In this document: piece by piece, positions 23,832 through 30,688 of the stretch
Layout: the number at the start of each line of letters is the position of its first letter
Numbering within the stretch: position 1 is the stretch's first letter
Source: Acidobacteriota bacterium
GTDB taxonomy: Bacteria > Acidobacteriota > Terriglobia > Acidiferrales > UBA7541
DNA length: 40,730 bases
NCBI GenBank assembly: GCA_003224525.1
Contig: QHZB01000250.1
Location: forward strand, 1 to 40,730
Reading direction: 5' to 3'
Notes under the pieces: generated by a model
What the model was told of the DNA's origin: nothing
The model's database searches: none
Seen by the model: the letters and a program-made list of their open reading frames with translations, nothing else
Position numbers and translations under genes: made by a program

Positions 23832-24382
23832 TTTGCGAGCTCACCAGGTTGGGACAGACTCCGAACCAATCGCCGGCGCCAGCGAGCAAGCCACAACAGG
23901 AATTTCGATGCGCGGCGCGCCAGCCGTATGTCAATTTGCAAGCAGACAAGAAGCAGAGTCTCGATTATCCAACTACGCTTTCTCTTCTCGCATTCAAATG
24001 GGACACTGTCGTCAAACACATGCCATTTCCCATTCACTTGGCGCTCCGACACAACGCCCAGAATGGCACTTACCGGGACCGGTAGATCGCACCAGGAATG
24101 ACTGTCACCGCGGGTCAAAACACCCTGACGGCTGCGATGGACAATTCGATGTGCAAAGATCGCACCGCCAGCTACGAACGCTACTACCTGGCCGGGGCGG
24201 TACTCATCAGTTGACAAGGGGCGAATCCGGATGCGGCACCCCGAAGGCAGAGTGCTCCCCATGCTGGTGCCGGAGATCTCGGACTCGATAACCTTCCCCG
24301 ACCGCCCTAACAGAACTCCAAACGCGAGCAATTGATCAGCTGTGGAATCTGGCACGAAGGTGGTGCTTCGGATGCTCCGCAT
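23828..24382 (-). CDS. S26-type serine peptidase (signal-peptidase-like, Ser/His)
   Basis: A 184-residue protein. SGTSMGSTLPSG carries the nucleophile Ser40; RPGQVVAF, FAHRIVHR with His78, and LTRGDSHSWCD follow in S26 order. The lysine of bacterial signal peptidase I is replaced by His, as in Sec11/archaeal enzymes. There is no N-terminal membrane anchor; a hydrophobic segment occurs near the C-terminus (about 138-165). The ATG at 24382 lies five bases after the stop of the membrane-protein gene, with GAGG upstream; the longer frame to 24460 would overlap that gene. In this cluster it is the best candidate for leader-peptide removal. Similar proteins in lasso-type clusters support this, but activity is inferred. 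Confidence 0.75.
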   Translation of the reverse strand: MRSIRSTTFVPDSTADQLLAFGVLLGRSGKVIESEISGTSMGSTLPSGCRIRIRPLSTDEYRPGQVVAFVAGGAIFAHRIVHRSRQGVLTRGDSHSWCDLPVPVSAILGVVSERQVNGKWHVFDDSVPFECEKRKRSWIIETLLLVCLQIDIRLARRASKFLLWLARWRRRLVRSLSQPGELAK

Positions 24383-24387
24383 CTGGC

Positions 24388-25506
24388 TTAGACCTCGTGC
24401 GATTCCAGCACCAAATATGGACCTACCGTCTTCCGCACAAAGGAATCCTTGAACGCCCAAACTAACCCATCCACGTAAAAATGGATCAGCACCAGGGAAT
24501 TCCAGACAATGATGTAACTCAAATACATGCCGATAATCCGGCTGCCCCGATCAATGAAGAGAAAGAACCCACCCAGAAGCAGCAAGCTCACCAGTAACAA
24601 TCGCGGACGCGAACTGAGTCTGATCAACCACTGTTGTGCGAGGGAGCCGGACGTCTGCTGGCCGTATTTGCGGCGATTCAGCAGCCAAATAATTCCCAGA
24701 TATTGGATGAAGTGTCCCATCAGCATGGCGATGGTGGCCAGGAGGTAATCTTTGACCCAGAGGTAAGGATGAAAGAGCAGCAAGCTGGAGATCAGAAACA
24801 CTTGTTCCGGCAACCTCACAGGACGCGGTCTTCGACTCAGGTGAAGGGCGTAACCGCTTCCCGCCACCAAAACGGTCGCTAAACAAACATATCGCAAAAC
24901 TATCGGCGTCCATGGATGAACTCGAACCAGTAGTTGATACAACGGCAAAAAACGGTTCAGGAACCAGAAAGCCATGGTTGCGTTGACTGACAAGATCGTT
25001 AGGTGCGCCCAACGCTTTTCCGTTTGTTCTCCACCGTTCAATCGCCGGTAAAGCGAAAGGACACCGGCACTCTGCAGTGAGACGTGGTAGACGTTCCAGA
25101 CAAAAATTGCAGACTGGACAACTCCCTGGACTGCAAGAGCACGCAGGCCTAGCACGGAAGCGAAGATCACGAGCGGGCCGAGGAAGAAGGCTGCCCAACG
25201 CAGGCGGTAGTAGTCTCGATTCTGGTCTCCCAGATAAAACGTGAAGCTCGACAGGTAGTGGGGGATACCGACAAAGTAAATCGCGAGTTCTCCGGCGGCG
25301 TGACCCCACCTGCTCATTTGATCCACCAAGATAAGCAGCAGGCCGGCGACAGGCGAGAGCGCAAATAGCCCCACGTCATAAGCCGGAGACTCAATCCAAC
25401 CGCGATTCTTTTCTATGGGAGTTACTAGGGCCGCGGATCCTGGGGAGCTAATCTCTGGGTCGGTGGTGCCGCTGGGGAAGTCGCCGCTCCAGCTATGTTC
25501 CGGCAT
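24388..25506 (-). CDS. polytopic membrane protein of the RiPP-like cluster, function unknown
   Basis: A 372-residue protein with about eight to nine hydrophobic helices between residues 45 and 350. Notable polar positions are the motif VGIPHYLSSFTFY (about 80-92), VYHVSLQSAGV, MGHFIQYLGIIWLLNRRKYG and the C-terminal HFYVDGLVWAFKDSFVRKTV. Recurrent His residues in or next to helices could bind metal. The N-terminal 40 residues are hydrophilic. The start overlaps the preceding DUF455 gene by 14 bases and the stop is followed by the peptidase gene after five bases. It could export the product or act as an integral-membrane enzyme. No family can be named. Confidence 0.75.
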   Translation of the reverse strand: MPEHSWSGDFPSGTTDPEISSPGSAALVTPIEKNRGWIESPAYDVGLFALSPVAGLLLILVDQMSRWGHAAGELAIYFVGIPHYLSSFTFYLGDQNRDYYRLRWAAFFLGPLVIFASVLGLRALAVQGVVQSAIFVWNVYHVSLQSAGVLSLYRRLNGGEQTEKRWAHLTILSVNATMAFWFLNRFLPLYQLLVRVHPWTPIVLRYVCLATVLVAGSGYALHLSRRPRPVRLPEQVFLISSLLLFHPYLWVKDYLLATIAMLMGHFIQYLGIIWLLNRRKYGQQTSGSLAQQWLIRLSSRPRLLLVSLLLLGGFFLFIDRGSRIIGMYLSYIIVWNSLVLIHFYVDGLVWAFKDSFVRKTVGPYLVLESHEV

Positions 25507-26251
25507 GTTTTTTCCTTGCGTTACGATCCGCGGCGGCGAACCGCACTTCCTCGGGACTGAAACCTGCCTCCAGTCGGCCCTGTTCGTTGGTGGTGTACTT
25601 CACACTGTCGATGGCCTCCTGACCCATGACTGACAGAAATGCTTCAGAAGCTTGGTTCAGGGCTCGACCGACGCGCATGACGTTCATGGGGTTGCTCTTC
25701 GTAGCTTGCGCGATATATTCATTGGCAAAACGGACATGACCTATCTCGTCGGCAAGCTGCGCCTCGAACAGATCGGCTAACTCGGAATCCCCTGCGTCGC
25801 GCGCCTTCTGAATTGCAGGTTCCACGGCGTCTACGCCTTCGGCTTCGAATGCTCGATTTTGCACTGCCAGTCTGCCGACCAGATTGTCAATCTTGGTGAT
25901 GATGCGATATTGGAAGTTCAAAACCGCATAACGCCCCAACCACCCACCCCGGCGTTCAAGGATCCGCCGAAACATCAGCACATGCCGGGCCTCATCGGCA
26001 GTTTGACGCGCGATGGACATACGCACGCTCCATTCCGCGTCAGGAAAATCGGCCAAATTCCGCGCCGCGTTCTCCATGCCGTTGATCTCCTCGTTCATCT
26101 GCCGGTGAAAAAACTCCAGGTCTCGGTCGGGGTGGGTGTCCGGCAAGTTCAGGCATTCCGACCACCTCTCCTTGACGTCAAAGCGGGAATCGCGCGCCGG
26201 CCCCGCCGCGAAGGCGGTTGCTTCTATCGAGTTCGTGTTGCTTGTATTCAT
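25493..26251 (-). CDS. DUF455-family ferritin-like diiron protein, copy B
   Basis: A 252-residue four-helix protein. Metal-ligand motifs are visible in order: EEINGMENAARNLADFP (Glu60 region), DEARH (residues 86-90), NRAFEAEGVD and ADEIGHVRFAN (Glu169, His172). Two ExxH pairs with two further Glu are the diiron signature of ferritin-like oxygenases and of DUF455. The ATG at 26251 has GGAG six bases upstream; a longer frame to 26290 is less likely. It is separated from copy A by 147 bases but overlaps the next gene. The expected chemistry is O2-dependent oxidation or hydroxylation; in this cluster the precursor peptide is the obvious candidate substrate (inference). Confidence 0.82.
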   Translation of the reverse strand: MNTSNTNSIEATAFAAGPARDSRFDVKERWSECLNLPDTHPDRDLEFFHRQMNEEINGMENAARNLADFPDAEWSVRMSIARQTADEARHVLMFRRILERRGGWLGRYAVLNFQYRIITKIDNLVGRLAVQNRAFEAEGVDAVEPAIQKARDAGDSELADLFEAQLADEIGHVRFANEYIAQATKSNPMNVMRVGRALNQASEAFLSVMGQEAIDSVKYTTNEQGRLEAGFSPEEVRFAAADRNARKKHAGT

Positions 26252-26398
26252 GGGGTTCTCCGTGTTTGCGAAAAATAACCGCGATGACATTCTCAGGAAA
26301 CCTTAGGACCATCGAGGAATCAAGGAGTCACTAACTCACCTTTCCTGCTTTTCGCCTCTGCCCATTTGGGCGGACAGCCAGTGAATCGTTGAATCTGT

Positions 26399-27196
26399 CT
26401 ACGCCGGGGCTCCCGCACTGGCCAGCGAACTCATGCCTGCCTGACGCAGGATCTCATTGATTTCATCGTCGCTGAAATCCGCATGGCGACGGTCTTCGAC
26501 GTTGATCCCCAGCTTCTTGTGTTGCTCAGCCGAAGTTTCTCCAGAATTCGCGGACGTCTCGCCAGCAAGCGCCGAATTCGTATCCGCAAGAAAGCGCACC
26601 GCGCTGGCGACCTTAAGCAAAAGCCGTCGATCCGCTTGGACTAACTTCCGGATCCACTGGTTCGCGAAGCGCACGTGATTGATCTCATCGGCAAGGATGT
26701 GCTCCAAGACTTCCGCAGTTCTCTCATCCCCAACCGATCGCCAGATTTGCCGCAGAGACCCAAGCAGGTCCATTTGTCCAGCCTCAAAGGTGCGGTTCTG
26801 GATGGCAAGCCGAGCGGCCAAGGTGTCGCACATGTTGGTGACGGCCCATTCGAAATTCCCAATCGGGAATTCGCCCTTATAGCCGCCGAGCTGCCGCAAC
26901 CGCTGGTGGAGGCCGTGAACGTGCCGGCTCTCGTCGAATGCCTGCCGCGCCAGTTGCATGCGTAGGTCCCAAGGTGATTCGGGAAAATCGGCAAGACACT
27001 GAGCGGCGATCTCGAGCGCCCCCATCTCGTTATTCATATGACGATGGAGTCGTTCACGACGGGCATCTTCGGACATGCCGTTCTCAAATTTCTGCATCTC
27101 GTTGTCGAGCTGTGCCACTCGAAAGCACGGTTCACGGGCCGGGTCAGCACATAGAGTGACTCCCTGCACAGTTTTTCGATTGGAAGAAGCGCTCAT
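26399..27196 (-). CDS. DUF455-family ferritin-like diiron protein, copy A
   Basis: A 265-residue paralogue of copy B with all ligands: MNNEMGALEIAAQCLADFP (Glu62 region), DESRH (88-92), NRTFEAGQMD (Glu138) and ADEINHVRFAN (Glu171, His174). A C-terminal extension (about 205-265) contains the tandem GETSANSGETSA and an acidic DFSDDEINEILRQAG that is absent from copy B. The ATG at 27196 overlaps the TGA of the preceding ferritin-like gene (ATGA), so translation is coupled; the longer frame to 27274 runs through that gene. Copies A and B may form a heterodimer, as their conserved cores match but their tails differ. Confidence 0.82.
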   Translation of the reverse strand: MSASSNRKTVQGVTLCADPAREPCFRVAQLDNEMQKFENGMSEDARRERLHRHMNNEMGALEIAAQCLADFPESPWDLRMQLARQAFDESRHVHGLHQRLRQLGGYKGEFPIGNFEWAVTNMCDTLAARLAIQNRTFEAGQMDLLGSLRQIWRSVGDERTAEVLEHILADEINHVRFANQWIRKLVQADRRLLLKVASAVRFLADTNSALAGETSANSGETSAEQHKKLGINVEDRRHADFSDDEINEILRQAGMSSLASAGAPA

Positions 27197-27759
27197 GCGC
27201 TCGCCTCCCGCGCCAGCGTGGCGCCGCTGCCCTGCACCACAAAATCGCTGATCGCACTTTCTTGCCGGGACCATCGCTCTGCTCGCTCGGGATCGAACAC
27301 CAGAGTTTCCCGGAGCTCTGCCCGAACCTCTTCGCTCTCTTTCCGCATACGTGCATAGTCGTTAAGGATTCCCTCAATCACCCGGAAGCTTGGTTCGTCC
27401 AGCAAGGAGTCGGAGTTCTGCAGGTATTGCTGATATCGAGCGGCCAAGCCGGGCAAAATGACGTCGTAAACCGACTGGAGCCTGCCTGTCGTGTCCTCGA
27501 CCGACGCCAGTTCGTTCATCGTGCTGAGGTGCAAGGGAAGCGGCGCGAGCGTGTAGTGCATCGGAGCCCGCAGCTCGAACGTCCTCTTGCCGAGAGCGTC
27601 GGCGTGTTGAGCGGCATCCCAAATGTGGCGTCCCATCAACACCTTCACTTCCATCTCAGGTGTGGTAGGAACCCATCGGGCGAGCGTCTCCATCAGGAAC
27701 ACTTCCAGCCACCGGAATGTTGCAAGGTGCTCGGCTTTCTCCCGCAGAATCAGTCCCAT
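27193..27759 (-). CDS. putative ferritin-like protein of the RiPP-like cluster, hypothetical
   Basis: A 188-residue helical protein. The segment METLARWVPTTPEMEVKVLM followed by GRHIWDAAQHADALGKRTFEL (residues 23-63) places Glu24, Glu37, His45, Asp48 and His52 in helix-compatible spacing. A second helix pair holds DEPSFRVIEGILNDY (121-135). This looks like a divergent four-helix diiron protein related in style to DUF455, but I cannot name a family. AGGAGG lies four bases before the ATG. It overlaps the kinase gene by 10 bases and the DUF455 copy A gene by four, so the three are translated together. Confidence 0.65.
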   Translation of the reverse strand: MGLILREKAEHLATFRWLEVFLMETLARWVPTTPEMEVKVLMGRHIWDAAQHADALGKRTFELRAPMHYTLAPLPLHLSTMNELASVEDTTGRLQSVYDVILPGLAARYQQYLQNSDSLLDEPSFRVIEGILNDYARMRKESEEVRAELRETLVFDPERAERWSRQESAISDFVVQGSGATLAREASA

Positions 27760-28790
27760 AAACCCTCCTTCAGAGTTTCTTCAATCAAGTCCGCCGTTTC
27801 CTCCGGCGATCCACCGGGGTCCAAGTGCCACCAGCGTGCCTTGCCCAATGTTCGGAACAGCTGGAGCGCCCGCTCGGCTGGCGGATAACCCCAAACGCTC
27901 GCCAACAACGGTGAAATGGGCGGAAGCTCTCCCCCGCTAGGGGTGAAGCGCTCCACTACGGGCCGTGGCGCAAACCGGCGAAGAAAGAAAACGTCGGTGA
28001 GCGGCACAACCTGGGGGAGGGCTCGAGGAAAAACCGTTCCGACTTTCGTGCGTACTCGCTGCGTCCCGTCCGGAAGTATCTCCGTATCGCACGAATGGCC
28101 TTGCAAGTATTCATTGAGCCCTGCTGCTTGCAGCCCAGGACGGATGGAAGCCGCCCGTCGCAGCGGCAGAAGCTCGCCAGTCAAAGACGAGATCGCCGCC
28201 CACTCGTCTCCGAGAAAAGCGTGACCCCGAGACGCAAAGCAGAGTGACAAGGTGGTCTTCCCCGTCCCCTTGGCTCCGGAAAGCAAGACGCCGCTCCCCG
28301 AGATGCCTACGGAAGCAGCGTGGAACAAGTAGACATCGGGCTGCAGCCGAAACGCGCTGCTGATCGCGTAGAGAGCTATTGGGTGTTGCCACGGATGGTT
28401 CCGTGAAACCAGAATTCCGGATGGTCCGAAGGCAAGCACGGGTGTATCGGGAGCCTCAGGCAACGCCAGCATCTTCCATCCTGTAGCACTCTCTTGGCAC
28501 TCCAGGTAGCGACGCTCGGGAACCAACCGGCGCATAAAATCGGCTCCATCTGGCGGGTTGGGAATGAGCGAAACTGCCAGCACGCTGGAGTCAGACGGAA
28601 GGCCCGCCACCCGGAAAACGACGTGCGACGCGGTCATGTCTTCGTTCGGCTCGACCGCGCATTCACCATAAATATCTTTGAAGCGCCGCGAAAAGGCGCG
28701 GTCCTTGCACTCCATTCTCAGCAATGTCTGTCCGAAACGATACCACTCCTTCTCCGACTTGCCCGACAGAGTTGCAAACTCGCTCCCCAT
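27750..28790 (-). CDS. HprK-like P-loop kinase of the RiPP-like cluster
   Basis: A 346-residue protein (361-362 if a GTG at 28838 is used). The C-terminal half resembles HPr kinase/phosphorylase: LFHAASVGISGSGVLLSGAK followed by GTGKTTLSL (P-loop at about residues 172-179), and GHAFLGDEWAAI with the conserved Asp. The N-terminal half (about 1-150) is a separate domain. HprK-related kinases occur in lasso-peptide clusters, where they phosphorylate the peptide C-terminus (paeninodin and ThcoK systems). Here the gene directly follows the precursor gene, so peptide phosphorylation or activation is the likely role. Ser35, Thr40 and Thr44 of the precursor are possible acceptors. The start is uncertain; the ATG at 28790 has GGA five bases upstream. 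Confidence 0.78.
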   Translation of the reverse strand: MGSEFATLSGKSEKEWYRFGQTLLRMECKDRAFSRRFKDIYGECAVEPNEDMTASHVVFRVAGLPSDSSVLAVSLIPNPPDGADFMRRLVPERRYLECQESATGWKMLALPEAPDTPVLAFGPSGILVSRNHPWQHPIALYAISSAFRLQPDVYLFHAASVGISGSGVLLSGAKGTGKTTLSLCFASRGHAFLGDEWAAISSLTGELLPLRRAASIRPGLQAAGLNEYLQGHSCDTEILPDGTQRVRTKVGTVFPRALPQVVPLTDVFFLRRFAPRPVVERFTPSGGELPPISPLLASVWGYPPAERALQLFRTLGKARWWHLDPGGSPEETADLIEETLKEGLWD

Positions 28791-28825
28791 CGTGTCCGCG
28801 CCGGGCGGCCATTTGGCGCAACGGG

Positions 28826-28975
28826 TTATCCCCACCACATGTGCGTTCCCGCAGCAGTGACTTGAAAAGCGCTCAATACCTCCTCTTCGGTCAAAACCTT
28901 GATGCGCGGAGCCTCGTATTTAGGCCTTTGCTCTTTCTCAGGGGGCTTCGGTAACTGTTTCTGTTTTTCGTCCAA
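28826..28975 (-). CDS. putative RiPP precursor peptide, 49 residues
   Basis: A short peptide translated from a TTG at 28975 preceded by GAGGAG with ideal 7-base spacing. The N-terminal 19 residues are Lys/Pro/Glu-rich. A leader-like block follows (YEAPRIKVLTEEEVLSAF, residues 20-37), then a short, uncharged C-terminus ending THMWWG. Tyr20-x-x-Pro23-x-Ile25 resembles the YxxPxL motif by which PqqD-like recognition proteins bind lasso leaders. After Glu32 there is no Asp, Glu or Cys, so neither a lasso macrolactam nor a thioether ring can form in the core. Trp47 and Trp48 are striking. The gene lies between the PqqD-like and kinase genes, the usual place for a precursor. Confidence 0.72.
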   Translation of the reverse strand: MDEKQKQLPKPPEKEQRPKYEAPRIKVLTEEEVLSAFQVTAAGTHMWWG

Positions 28976-28998
28976 GGAAGTGCTCCTCACACAGATAG

Positions 28999-29274
28999 TT
29001 AGATTTGGGACGACGTCAAACACTTCGTAGAAAGCAATTCGTTCACTGTCTGTTCGACGTCTCGAATTGCCTCCGTGAGGCTGACCCCGTCAAAATGATC
29101 GCAAAGCTTTTGCGCAAGTTCAGTCACCGTGCAGGGCCGCTCCAGTTGATTCCAAAGGAAAGCGGCCGTGGCGTTCAATAGGCAGAATTTATTGGTTTCC
29201 GGTTGAAACAGGACGCTCTCATTCTTCATGGGAGCGAGGTCTACAGCTGGATTTCGAGACACTTTCAGGGACAT
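28999..29274 (-). CDS. PqqD-like RiPP recognition protein
   Basis: A 91-residue PqqD-family protein. The block SVLFQPETNKFCLLNATAAF, then LWNQLERPCTVTELAQKL and AIRDVEQTVNELL, is the small winged-helix RiPP recognition element that binds precursor leaders and hands them to modifying enzymes (known for PqqD and lasso B1 proteins). The ATG at 29274 has GGAG eight bases upstream; the in-frame start at 29289 is less likely. It is the first gene of the minus-strand arm, 80 bases from the promoter at 29361-29389, and is followed after 23 bases by the precursor gene. Confidence 0.85.
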   Translation of the reverse strand: MSLKVSRNPAVDLAPMKNESVLFQPETNKFCLLNATAAFLWNQLERPCTVTELAQKLCDHFDGVSLTEAIRDVEQTVNELLSTKCLTSSQI

Positions 29275-29360
29275 AATATCCGCTCCCACGCGCGAAGCGT
29301 AAGCAGAAATTTAGCTGGGGGGCTATCGGCTGCGGGGGACATCACGCTTAGCCATTTGCG

Positions 29361-29389
29361 ATTCTATTCTCGCCACACTGACGTGTCAA
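29361..29389 (-). promoter_or_regulatory. strong sigma70-type promoter of the minus-strand RiPP arm
   Basis: On the minus strand TTGACA (complement of 29384-29389) and TAGAAT (complement of 29361-29366) are separated by exactly 17 bases. The -35 is a perfect consensus and the -10 differs at one position. Transcription should start near 29354, giving a leader of about 80 bases before the PqqD-like ATG. No other good promoter is visible between the overlapping genes of this arm, so it probably drives the whole set. Confidence 0.7.
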
Positions 29390-29532
29390 GTCAGACTTCG
29401 GCTTCTCAGCATCCAATATTTTTTTCATTTGCAGCAATAAACTTCGAACAACAACCTGATCAAAAGCCTTTCCTCTGACGAGTTCCAAAATCGATGGAAA
29501 AATACGGCCAATTTACTCGCAATTTACTCCTG

Positions 29533-29560
29533 TTGACTGTCGCGCTCTCCAGGTCATAAT
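29533..29560 (+). promoter_or_regulatory. promoter of the plus-strand arm, predicted leaderless start
   Basis: TTGACT (29533-29538) and CATAAT (29555-29560) are 16 bases apart; each hexamer matches five of six consensus bases. The -10 ends six bases before the ATG at 29567, so transcription would begin at or next to the start codon. No Shine-Dalgarno sequence precedes this ATG, consistent with a leaderless message. Confidence 0.55.
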
Positions 29561-29566
29561 ATCTCG

Positions 29567-30469
29567 ATGAGTTTGCGGCAAATATCGGACGCGCTCCTTC
29601 ACTGGGCCCCCTTGCGCAATGTTGCCGGTGGATGCCTCCGCGCGTTGGCAGTGGGGATCGTTTTCTATTTCGTTGTTTACTTGTTGGAGCGAGCCTCGGG
29701 AGGAACAACCCAACAATATCGCAGCCGGGGCTTCCTGCAAGACGTGGCTTATTGGTTCTACTACCGCAGCGGACTGAACCAGCTTTTGTTCATGGCTGCG
29801 TTTTTCAGCTTCCTGGGTTCTAGGCTCGCTTTCTTGCAGCTAAGGATAGTGGGCAGTCTGCATCCCATCGTGCGGGGAATCCTCTGGATTCTGCTTGCTG
29901 ATTTCTGCAGCTATTGGGTTCACAGGCTTCAACATGCGAGCCGCTTCGTGTGGGCGTTCCACGCCACACACCATGCGCAGGAACAACTGAACTTTGCGAC
30001 CACGGTCCGCTTCCATCCAGTGGATCACTTCATCTCCGATACTCTGAAATTCGTCCCTCAGATGACATTGGGGGCGTCTCCGATGAGCTGGCTCCCGCTC
30101 CACTTGGTTATGGAATTTGTTTTGAATACACAGCACAGCAGGATCAAATGGCGCTTTGGGGTTCTATCAAGAGTATTCGTTACCCCCTGGTTTCACTCCT
30201 TCCACCATTCGACTGATCCGCGCCACTACAACAAGAACTTCGGCGGCTTGCTCAGCATCTGGGACCACATGTTTGGAACGGCCGTGGACGCTCCTGAGCA
30301 GCCCTCAGAGTACGGCCTGGAGGATGTCAAGATGCCAACCCTCGTGAGTACGTTTGTGGTACCGTTTCGTCTTCTACGCCAGTTCAATGACCAGGCTTCG
30401 TCGAATTCAAGCAACGCCCGAAACGCAATCGTAATTCCCAGATCTGCTGGCGAGCCTCCCCGTGGATAG
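29567..30469 (+). CDS. fatty acid/sterol hydroxylase superfamily membrane protein (diiron)
   Basis: A 300-residue integral membrane protein with the three histidine boxes of the superfamily: HRLQH, HATHH and FHSFHH (residues about 120-217), plus HPVDH between them. Helices lie at about 22-40, 65-85 and 95-118. These boxes bind a non-haem diiron centre that hydroxylates or desaturates aliphatic chains with O2. The start has no Shine-Dalgarno sequence and probably lies at the 5' end of a leaderless transcript. It is the first gene of the plus-strand arm, divergent from the PqqD-like gene. A lipid or a lipid part of the final product is the plausible substrate. Confidence 0.86.
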   Translation: MSLRQISDALLHWAPLRNVAGGCLRALAVGIVFYFVVYLLERASGGTTQQYRSRGFLQDVAYWFYYRSGLNQLLFMAAFFSFLGSRLAFLQLRIVGSLHPIVRGILWILLADFCSYWVHRLQHASRFVWAFHATHHAQEQLNFATTVRFHPVDHFISDTLKFVPQMTLGASPMSWLPLHLVMEFVLNTQHSRIKWRFGVLSRVFVTPWFHSFHHSTDPRHYNKNFGGLLSIWDHMFGTAVDAPEQPSEYGLEDVKMPTLVSTFVVPFRLLRQFNDQASSNSSNARNAIVIPRSAGEPPRG

Positions 30470-30688
30470 GTTTTTGCCGGCTTTACTTTGCAACTGGGCC
30501 TGCCTGGTATCCTCCCACTAGCTGTAAGTCTACATTTTGCACTAGATGAGAGTCTCTGACCTTTGGGAGTGTCGAAGGCCCGTTAAATCCCGAAAACCCT
30601 TAGAGTTTGCTGCGACTGGATTTCAAATTGTGACAGCCAGAATTTGAGTTCGTCACCGAGTACAATGCCCGCACCCTGGAGGCTCAAG

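Noticed and set aside
28826-28975. Classical lasso-peptide core with a 7-9-residue macrolactam ring
   Set aside because: There is no Asp or Glu after residue 32, so an isopeptide ring of the lasso type cannot form in the C-terminal part.
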